Source: JAYKGU01 sp035285585 | Lineage (GTDB): Bacteria > Cyanobacteriota > Cyanobacteriia > CAKZMO01 | Direction: 5' to 3' | Length of the DNA: 64,000 nucleotides | Assembly (NCBI GenBank): GCA_035285585.1 | Contig: JAYKGU010000213.1 | Location: 1-64,000, forward strand | Part shown: one piece after another, positions 57,939 through 64,000 of the stretch | Layout of the letters: each line of letters starts with the position of its first letter | How positions within the stretch are numbered: position 1 is the first letter of the stretch | Made by a program: the position numbers and the translations under genes | Notes under the pieces: model-generated | The model's database searches: none | What the model was told of the DNA's origin: nothing | Seen by the model: only the letters and a program-made list of their open reading frames with translations

Positions 57939-60932
57939 ATGAACCTGGCTTTGCTCTATCGCCAACCCGGTCGCGAAATTCAGGCCAACACGCCGCTGAC
58001 GTTGACCGATCCGGCGATCGCCTGGTTAGTGCAGTCTGGCTCCCTGGCCGTCTTTGCCGTGCCCACCCGCGATGGGGTAGCGGAGGGCGAGCGGCGCTTC
58101 CTCTTCCACGCCACCGCCGGAGAGGCCCTGTTTGGCCATCGCCCCCGCCCCGGTGAATCCAACTTGAGCATGATGGCGGTGCCCCTCGAACCCTCCACCA
58201 TTGTGCCGCTGCGGGTGGAAGCGGATACCGGGACAGCAACTTCTGGGGCGATCGCCCCTCTCTCTGCGGAAGAGCGGGCCGCCCTAGAGCCGATCGACTT
58301 TGATGTCCTGAAAACCCTCAGCCAGAGCTGGCTCCAAAAATTTTCTCAAACCGAGGGCTTTCCCACCCGGTCCACCCCAGGTTTGGTGCCCGAGTACCAC
58401 TACCTCTCCCTGACGCCGGGACAAATTCTCCAGCCCCCGCCGGATCAGGTGCTCTGGGTGAAGGTGCAGCAGGGGCGGCTCCACTGGCTGGGGCAGGCAG
58501 CTTTTCCTGTGGAGTCGGAGACGGGCTGCTACCCCATTGGTCAGGGTACCTGGCTGGAGGCCATCGGCGAAGTGGAACTATTTGCCCGCGCCACGGCCCA
58601 GGTGAAGCGCCCCATTATTCTCACCAAGGGGCTGGCCCAGTTCCATACCTACTTTTTCCGATGCGTAGAGATGACGCTGGCCCAGGCGATCGCCGCCGAG
58701 CAGGAGCGCTTTCAGTCGCGGCAGCAGCTCAACCGCCAGGTCACCCAGTCCGCCATCCAAACCCTCGCCTCGGTGCTGAAGACGGACGACGACGCCTACC
58801 TCAAAGCCAATGATCCCCTGCTAATCGCGGCAGGAGCAGTGGGCAAAGCGATGGGAGTGCGCATTGAGCCGCCCTCCAGCTCTGAGGACCAGCAGCGCGT
58901 ACGGGAACCGCTGGAGGCGATCGCCCGTGCCTCCCAACTGCGACTCCGGCGAATTCTGCTGCGGGGAGACTGGTGGCAGCAGGACGGTGGCCCGATTCTG
59001 GGCTATACCAGCGACGACCATCATCCGGTGGCGCTGCTGCCCGTGCAGGGCAACCGCTATGAGCTGTTTGACCCGATCGCGGCGGGGCTGGTGGCGGATG
59101 AATCGGAGGCTTCCCCAGCGAACGGGGTAGATCGGCCTGCCCAGCGGATGCGGGTGGATGGGGCGATCGCCGAAACGATTGAACCTGTGGCCTATGTGTT
59201 CTATCGCCCTCTGCCAGGGGGGCAGCTCAACGTATTGAGCCTGCTCAAATTTGCCCTCCAGGGACGGCAGCGGGATGCGATCGCCGTCGTTGGCATGGGC
59301 ATCGTGGCCACCCTGCTGGGGATGCTGGTGCCCCAGGCCACGGCGGTGCTGGTGGATCAGGCCATTCCCCTGGGGCAGGGCGGATTTATCCTGCAGCTGG
59401 GGGTGGGGCTGCTGGCGGTGACCCTGGGGGTGACGGCCTTTAAGCTGGCCCAGGCGATCGCCCTCATGCGGGTGGAAACCGTCTCCGACTCTACCCTCCA
59501 GGCGGCGGTGTGGGATCGGCTGCTGCGGCTGCAAACCTCCTTTTTCCGGCAGTACTCCATCGGCGACCTCAACTCTCGCGTATCGGGCATCACCGCCATC
59601 CGCCGCCGCCTCAGCGGCACCGTGCTGGACACCATCTTTTCCGGAGCCTTTGCCCTGCTCAACCTGGGGCTGCTGTTTTACTACAATGCCCAACTGGCGC
59701 TGCTGGCGCTGCTGGTGGCCGTTCTGGTAATCGCCTTCACCACTGGCATAGGCGTGGTCTTGATTCGCAAAACCCGCCCCCTGCTGGAGCTGGAGGGCAG
59801 CCTCTACGGCATGGTGGTGCAGCTCATCAGCGGCGTGCCCAAGCTGCGGGTCTCTGGCGCGGAAGGGCGCGCCTTTGCCCACTGGGGGGAGAAGTACGCC
59901 CAGCAGCTACGCCTGGAGCTGAGCACCCAGCAGTTAGAGGATGCCCTGGATGTCTTTAACACCGTGATGCCCACGATTACGGCCACCGCCCTCTTCTGGC
60001 TGGCCAGTACCCTCATCGACCCGGTGAATGGCCTCTCCACGGGCACCTTCCTGGCCTTCAGCGTGGCCTACGGCATCTTCATCAGCGGCGCGGCCAGCCT
60101 CAGCAATAGCCTGATTGACGTGCTGGATATCGTGCCTTTGTGGCAGCGATCGCGCCCCATCCTCGACGCCCAGCCAGAGGTGAACATCGACAAGGCCGAT
60201 CCCGGTCGCCTGTCGGGCAGCATCCACGTGGACCACGTCACCTTCCGCTACCGGGAAGACGGTCCGCTGATTCTGGACGATGTGTGTATTGACATCAATC
60301 CCGGCGAGTTTGTCGCCTTCGTGGGGCCATCTGGCTCTGGCAAATCCACCATCCTCCGCCTGCTGCTGGGCTTCGAAACGCCCCAGTCGGGCACCATTTA
60401 CTACGACGGGCAGGATCTGGCGGGGCTGGATGTGGCCGCCGTACGGCGGCAGTTAGGCGTGGTGCTGCAAAATGGCCGCATCAGCGCCGGAACAATTTTC
60501 GAAAATATCGCCAGCGGCGCACTGGTTTCTATGGACGACGTCTGGCAAGCCGCCGAAAGGAGTGGCCTGGCGGACGATCTGCGCCAGATGCCCATGCAGC
60601 TCCATACGGTGGTCAGTGAGGGGGGAGCCAACCTGTCCGGCGGCCAGCGGCAGCGGCTGATGATCGCCCGTGCCCTGGTGCTCCAGCCCCGCATTCTGCT
60701 GCTGGACGAAGCCACCAGCGCCCTTGATAACCGCACCCAAACCATCGTCACCCAGAGCATGGACCAGCTCAACGCCACCCGCATTGTCATTGCCCACCGC
60801 CTCAGCACCATTCGCCAGGCCGATCGCATCTATGTCCTAAAATCAGGTCGCCTGGTGCAGCAGGGCAGCTTTGAGGAACTGGCCAGCCAGCCCGGACTGT
60901 TTGCCCAGCTCATTCAGCGGCAGTTGGCCTAA
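57939..60932 (+). CDS. NHLM-type ABC transporter without peptidase domain (ABC2)
   Basis: About 997 residues. The first 430 residues are cytoplasmic and lack any C39 catalytic Cys/His; they contain a weak cyclic-nucleotide-binding-like N-terminus (LVQSGSLAVFAVPTRDGVAEG) and a helical region with GDWWQQDGGPILGYTSDDHHP. The membrane domain (about 440-720) and ATPase (GPSGSGKST, ANLSGGQRQRLMIARAL, ILLLDEATSALD) are complete. The arrangement matches NHLM_micro_ABC2 proteins, which act with the C39 partner. The ATG at 57939 is preferred to GTG at 57927 because GGTGG is suitably placed. Operonic with the MscS gene. Confidence 0.9.
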   Translation: MNLALLYRQPGREIQANTPLTLTDPAIAWLVQSGSLAVFAVPTRDGVAEGERRFLFHATAGEALFGHRPRPGESNLSMMAVPLEPSTIVPLRVEADTGTATSGAIAPLSAEERAALEPIDFDVLKTLSQSWLQKFSQTEGFPTRSTPGLVPEYHYLSLTPGQILQPPPDQVLWVKVQQGRLHWLGQAAFPVESETGCYPIGQGTWLEAIGEVELFARATAQVKRPIILTKGLAQFHTYFFRCVEMTLAQAIAAEQERFQSRQQLNRQVTQSAIQTLASVLKTDDDAYLKANDPLLIAAGAVGKAMGVRIEPPSSSEDQQRVREPLEAIARASQLRLRRILLRGDWWQQDGGPILGYTSDDHHPVALLPVQGNRYELFDPIAAGLVADESEASPANGVDRPAQRMRVDGAIAETIEPVAYVFYRPLPGGQLNVLSLLKFALQGRQRDAIAVVGMGIVATLLGMLVPQATAVLVDQAIPLGQGGFILQLGVGLLAVTLGVTAFKLAQAIALMRVETVSDSTLQAAVWDRLLRLQTSFFRQYSIGDLNSRVSGITAIRRRLSGTVLDTIFSGAFALLNLGLLFYYNAQLALLALLVAVLVIAFTTGIGVVLIRKTRPLLELEGSLYGMVVQLISGVPKLRVSGAEGRAFAHWGEKYAQQLRLELSTQQLEDALDVFNTVMPTITATALFWLASTLIDPVNGLSTGTFLAFSVAYGIFISGAASLSNSLIDVLDIVPLWQRSRPILDAQPEVNIDKADPGRLSGSIHVDHVTFRYREDGPLILDDVCIDINPGEFVAFVGPSGSGKSTILRLLLGFETPQSGTIYYDGQDLAGLDVAAVRRQLGVVLQNGRISAGTIFENIASGALVSMDDVWQAAERSGLADDLRQMPMQLHTVVSEGGANLSGGQRQRLMIARALVLQPRILLLDEATSALDNRTQTIVTQSMDQLNATRIVIAHRLSTIRQADRIYVLKSGRLVQQGSFEELASQPGLFAQLIQRQLA

Positions 60933-60952
60933 GACGAGGCATGGGCAAAAAC

Positions 60953-62797
60953 ATGAATGTCACGAAACGAGCGGTGCGGTTTCTGGCGATCGCCCTCCTC
61001 TCTTCCCTACTGGTCACGGGAACGGCAGCGGGGGCGATCGCCCAGCTCTTTAACCTGCCTTCCCCACCTCCCGACACTGCGCCCCAGCCCCAGCTTCAGA
61101 TCCAGCGCCAGGGCAATATCGAATACGCCTACGTTTCCCTGGACGGCAAGCCGCTCTTTCCAGTGGCAGCTCCCGTACGGGAGGCAGCGACTGAACCGGC
61201 TGTCGGGTCTGATAGGTCTGAGCCTGAAATGCTGTCGGAAGGAATTCCCTCCATCCAGCGGCGGGTGGAGCAGGTGGAGAATAACCTGGCCCTGGTGCTG
61301 GCGCGGGGCGGCGATCCCCAGGAGTTGCGGGTGGTGGCGGGACAGATTAATAACCAGTCGGTGATTTTTGCGGCGGATCGGCAGGGGTTGCGATCGCTAC
61401 AAATCGTCACCCTCACCGACCTGGACGTCAAGCTCTCTGGACTGAGCGAATCCGAACTGGTGCTCAACTGGGTCACCACCCTGCGCTCGGCCCTGACCCA
61501 GGCCCTGCGGGAGCGTCAACCGGACTTTTTACGCCAGCAAGGGATTCAGGCCGCTCAGATTCTGGGAGTGGTCATGCTGATCAGTCTGGGGGTGGCGCTG
61601 GTGCAGCGATCGCTCAAACGCCGCTGGAATCACCTCAACCAGCTACCACCCGAACTCTCTGCCAAAATGGCCGCCGACATGGCGGCTGACATGGCGGGCA
61701 AAGACGACGTCAGGGCCGATGTTCACGAAATGGCCACCCTCAAGCCCCTCCAGCTTTTAGCCCTGCATCTGCCCCAGATGACCCGCGCCCGCCAGCAGAA
61801 CATCAACGTCCTCTTTCGCCGCCTGCTGCAGTGGGTGCAGGTGGCCCTCTGGCTGGGGGCAATGATCTGGAGCCTTACCCTGTTCCCCCAGACGCGGGAG
61901 GTGGGCCAGTGGCTGGCGCGGGTGCCCGTGCGGCTGCTGATGATCCTGCTGGTGATGGGCTTTGCCAATAAGCTGGCGGAGGTGCTGATTGACTATTTCC
62001 TCCAGGTGTGGGCCGAGCAGGAGTCCATCAACCCCAACGGTGCCCACCGCCAGGCGTGCCGTGCCCCCACTTTTTCCGTGGCGCTGAAGGGCTTTGCCAT
62101 GCTGGTGGTGCTGGTGGTGGGGGTCATCTGGGCGCTGTATGAGCTGCGGGTGCCCATCGCCCCCATCCTCACCGGAGCGGGCATTCTGGGGGTGGCCCTC
62201 TCCCTCAGCGCTCAAAATTTGATTAAGGACATGATCAACGGCTCGTTTATTCTGCTGGAGGATCAGTACGCCGTGGGGGACGTGATTGCCGTGGGGGACG
62301 TGCTGGGATTCGTGGAGCACATCAGCCTGCGCATTACCCAGCTACGCACCCCCGATGGGGAACTGGTAACCATTCCCAATGGGGCGATCGCCACCGTGCG
62401 CAACCTCTCCAATGGCTGGTCCCGAGTTAACTTCGAAATCGAAGTGTCCTACGACACGGATGCGGACAAGGCCATGCAAATTATGGAGGCGGTGGCCGAG
62501 GGGATGCGCCAGGAACCGGAGTGGGGCGATCGCATCCTGGAACCCGCCCAGATCCTCGGCGTAGACAAACTGGCCCATACGGGCATCCTCATTCGCGTGT
62601 GGATTAAAACCCGTCCCCTGCAACAGTGGAACGTGTCGCGGGAGTATCGCCGCCGCCTGAAGCGGGCCTTTGAAGAGCACCATATTCCCATCGGCGTGCC
62701 CCAGCAGTTCCTCCGGGTGAAGAATGCCGATGCCCTGACCCTGATGGAGGAAACAGTAATCGAGGAGAAAGAGCGATCGCCTTCTCCGCCTTCCTAG
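60953..62797 (+). CDS. MscS-type mechanosensitive channel protein
   Basis: About 614 residues, starting MNVTKRAVRFLAIALLSS with a signal-like helix; the ATG at 60941 is an alternative but its GAGG would be only one base away. A periplasmic part (about 30-200) is followed by four helices and the MscS core: GILGVALSLSAQNLIKDMIN (pore helix), GSFILLEDQYAVGDVI and LRTPDGELVTIPNGAI (beta domain), then a soluble C-terminal domain. Such channels release osmolytes. The gene begins 20 bp after the ABC2 stop, so it is probably co-transcribed, though a direct role in peptide export is not known. Confidence 0.87.
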   Translation: MNVTKRAVRFLAIALLSSLLVTGTAAGAIAQLFNLPSPPPDTAPQPQLQIQRQGNIEYAYVSLDGKPLFPVAAPVREAATEPAVGSDRSEPEMLSEGIPSIQRRVEQVENNLALVLARGGDPQELRVVAGQINNQSVIFAADRQGLRSLQIVTLTDLDVKLSGLSESELVLNWVTTLRSALTQALRERQPDFLRQQGIQAAQILGVVMLISLGVALVQRSLKRRWNHLNQLPPELSAKMAADMAADMAGKDDVRADVHEMATLKPLQLLALHLPQMTRARQQNINVLFRRLLQWVQVALWLGAMIWSLTLFPQTREVGQWLARVPVRLLMILLVMGFANKLAEVLIDYFLQVWAEQESINPNGAHRQACRAPTFSVALKGFAMLVVLVVGVIWALYELRVPIAPILTGAGILGVALSLSAQNLIKDMINGSFILLEDQYAVGDVIAVGDVLGFVEHISLRITQLRTPDGELVTIPNGAIATVRNLSNGWSRVNFEIEVSYDTDADKAMQIMEAVAEGMRQEPEWGDRILEPAQILGVDKLAHTGILIRVWIKTRPLQQWNVSREYRRRLKRAFEEHHIPIGVPQQFLRVKNADALTLMEETVIEEKERSPSPPS

Positions 62798-62800
62798 TGC

Positions 62801-62806
62801 TATAAT
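62801..62806 (+). promoter_or_regulatory. -10 box of the rpmI-rplT promoter
   Basis: A perfect TATAAT 30 bp before the rpmI start codon, in the 39-bp gap after the MscS-type gene. No clear -35 box is seen upstream. Confidence 0.45.
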
Positions 62807-62836
62807 GCTAGACCGTGCTGATTGAAGAGATTTCCC

Positions 62837-63034
62837 ATGCCCAAGCTCAAATCGCGTAAAGCTGCCGCCAAGCGATTCCGTCGCAGCGGCTCCGGTAAAA
62901 TCATGCGCCGCAAGGCATACCGCAACCACCTGCTGGAGCATAAAACCAGCGCCCGCAAGCAGCGGTTGGGGCAGGTGACCACTGTCCACGAAACGGATGC
63001 AGAAAACGTAGAGCTGATGCTGCCCTACCTTTAA
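62837..63034 (+). CDS. rpmI: 50S ribosomal protein L35
   Basis: A 65-residue, very basic protein: MPKLKSRKAAAKRFRRSGSG, KIMRRKAYRNHLLEHKTSAR and a C-terminus that is complete. The start is the ATG at 62837 giving the canonical MPK start; the frame upstream is spurious. It is 77 bp before rplT, the usual pair. infC is not adjacent, as is common in cyanobacteria. Confidence 0.97.
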   Translation: MPKLKSRKAAAKRFRRSGSGKIMRRKAYRNHLLEHKTSARKQRLGQVTTVHETDAENVELMLPYL

Positions 63035-63111
63035 GCAGTCCTGTTTGTTCAGTCCTGACCGAGTACAGAATCCCTTTTAGCCCATAACTAGCCAGATCGA
63101 GGATAGAAACG

Positions 63112-63465
63112 ATGGCACGTGTGAAGCGCGGCAATGTAGCTCGAAAGCGCCGCAACAAAATTTTGAAGCTTGCGAAAGGATTTCGCGGTTCCCACTCCAA
63201 GCTGTTCCGCACCGCCAACCAGCAGGTGATGAAGGCGTTGCGCTATGCCTATCGCGATCGCCGCAACCGGAAGCGGGACTTTCGGCGGTTGTGGATTGCC
63301 CGGATTAACGCCGCCGCTCGCCAAAACGGCATGAGCTACAGCCAGCTCATCGGGGCCATGAAGAAGGCTGATATCCAGCTCAATCGCAAGATGCTGGCCC
63401 AGATGGCTATCCTTGACCCCAATGGGTTTGCCCAGGTCGTTGCCGTTGCCGCCCAAGCACGGTAA
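63112..63465 (+). CDS. rplT: 50S ribosomal protein L20
   Basis: A 117-residue basic protein with the L20 sequence throughout: MARVKRGNVARKRRNKILKL, AKGFRGSHSKLFRTANQQVM, YAYRDRRNRKRDFRRLWIAR, INAAARQNGMSYSQLI. Binds 23S rRNA during early large-subunit assembly and can repress its own operon in other bacteria. Complete. Confidence 0.98.
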   Translation: MARVKRGNVARKRRNKILKLAKGFRGSHSKLFRTANQQVMKALRYAYRDRRNRKRDFRRLWIARINAAARQNGMSYSQLIGAMKKADIQLNRKMLAQMAILDPNGFAQVVAVAAQAR

Positions 63466-63470
63466 AGTTT

Positions 63471-64000
63471 GTGACCTCTTCAAGGCGATCCGTCAATCCC
63501 GGCTGGGGTTGGCTGATGGGATTCTGTATCGCTGGGGCACAGGTGATTGTGCCCCAGTTTTGCGTGGCCGCTGAACTATCAGAGATTCAGGATCGGGGTT
63601 ACCTGATTGTGGCGGTGAAGGACAGTGTGCGCCCCCTGGCCTATCGGGATGAGGCTGGCGAACTGGTTGGCCTGGAAATTGATCTGGCCCGCCAACTCGC
63701 CGCTGTCCTGCTGGGAGACGCCAACGCGGTGCAGCTTTTACCCGTTTCTAACCAGGAGCGGTTTCCGGCCCTGCTCAACGACGAAGTGGATCTGGTCATC
63801 GCTCGCACTACGGTGACGGTGCCCCGCGCCCGCATCGTGGACTTTAGCCTACCCTACTATCTGGACGGCACGGCCCTCGTAACCCTCGATCCCACGGCGC
63901 AGCGGTTGGCTGATCTGGCTACCGCCAACATCGCTGTACTCTACGGCTCGACGACCATTGATGCTTTGCGATCGCTCCTCCCCAATGCCCGTCTGGTTGG
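63471..64000 (+). CDS. Periplasmic amino-acid-type substrate-binding protein (3' end beyond window)
   Basis: Open to the end of the window and so truncated by it. A GTG at 63471, 5 bp after rplT, gives a basic N-terminus and signal peptide (GWGWLMGFCIAGAQVIVPQF), then a family 3 binding domain: LIVAVKDSVRPLAYRDEAGE, LVGLEIDLARQLA, DLVIARTTVTVPRARIVDFS, LPYYLDGTALVTL. Such domains serve polar-amino-acid ABC transporters or channels; the rest of the protein is needed to say which. The small gap suggests possible read-through from rplT. Confidence 0.85.
   Translation, partial: MTSSRRSVNPGWGWLMGFCIAGAQVIVPQFCVAAELSEIQDRGYLIVAVKDSVRPLAYRDEAGELVGLEIDLARQLAAVLLGDANAVQLLPVSNQERFPALLNDEVDLVIARTTVTVPRARIVDFSLPYYLDGTALVTLDPTAQRLADLATANIAVLYGSTTIDALRSLLPNARLV

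Noticed and set aside
58821..59882. 353-codon minus-strand frame opposite the second ABC transporter
   Set aside because: It covers the membrane domain of an intact transporter; composition is Gln/His/Gly-rich and unlike a protein.

Overview
The window is chromosomal DNA of a fairly GC-rich cyanobacterium. The palindrome GCGATCGC (HIP1) recurs throughout, and several families typical of the phylum are present: an NblB-like HEAT protein, DUF3120, DUF6335, DUF6679 and DUF6208 proteins, an AMIN-domain protein and a cyanobacterial-type olefin synthase. Heptanucleotide tandem repeats between genes fit a filamentous, Leptolyngbya-like lineage, but that placement is inference. I found no rRNA, tRNA, CRISPR array, prophage or intact insertion sequence.

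Layout. 0-8.4 kb: ada (with a probable 5' frameshift), an anti-sigma-type ATPase, an NblB-like protein, a CBS protein, small lipoproteins and several proteins of unknown function. 8.6-19.3 kb: a nitrogen and organic-acid scavenging stretch with PuuE-type allantoinase, a DraG-like ADP-ribosylglycohydrolase, a three-part TRAP transporter, a BASS-family carrier, a B12-binding radical SAM protein, ureidoglycolate lyase and an NCS2 purine permease. 19.5-24.7 kb: fabG, a lone receiver-domain regulator and two tandem paralogous polytopic membrane proteins. 25.2-35.4 kb: a terminal-olefin operon made of a 2,825-residue olefin synthase (FAAL-ACP-KS-AT-KR-ACP-ST-TE), a DUF6208 protein and a phosphopantetheinyl transferase that can activate its carrier domains. 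35.4-52.8 kb: mostly housekeeping genes (3-methyladenine glycosylase, UbiB-type kinase, valS, uppP with an internal duplication, FHA-cyclase, AMIN protein, an ABC-2 exporter pair).

53.0-62.8 kb is the most interesting part. A divergent peptide-export locus surrounds a 77-residue precursor. The precursor has a double-glycine leader followed by three near-identical 17-residue repeats. To its left, transcribed leftwards, are a protein with two cyclic-nucleotide-binding domains, a short HlyD-like adaptor and a C39-peptidase ABC transporter. To its right are a second, peptidase-less NHLM-type ABC transporter and an MscS-type channel. No RiPP maturation enzyme is present in the window around it. 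The C39 transporter would be expected to cut after Gly27 and export a repeat peptide. Its chemistry and role are unknown.

The window ends with rpmI, rplT and a truncated periplasmic binding protein gene. Several dispersed repeats (two MITE-like palindromic elements, heptad arrays, 20-bp arrays) sit between genes and are listed individually.
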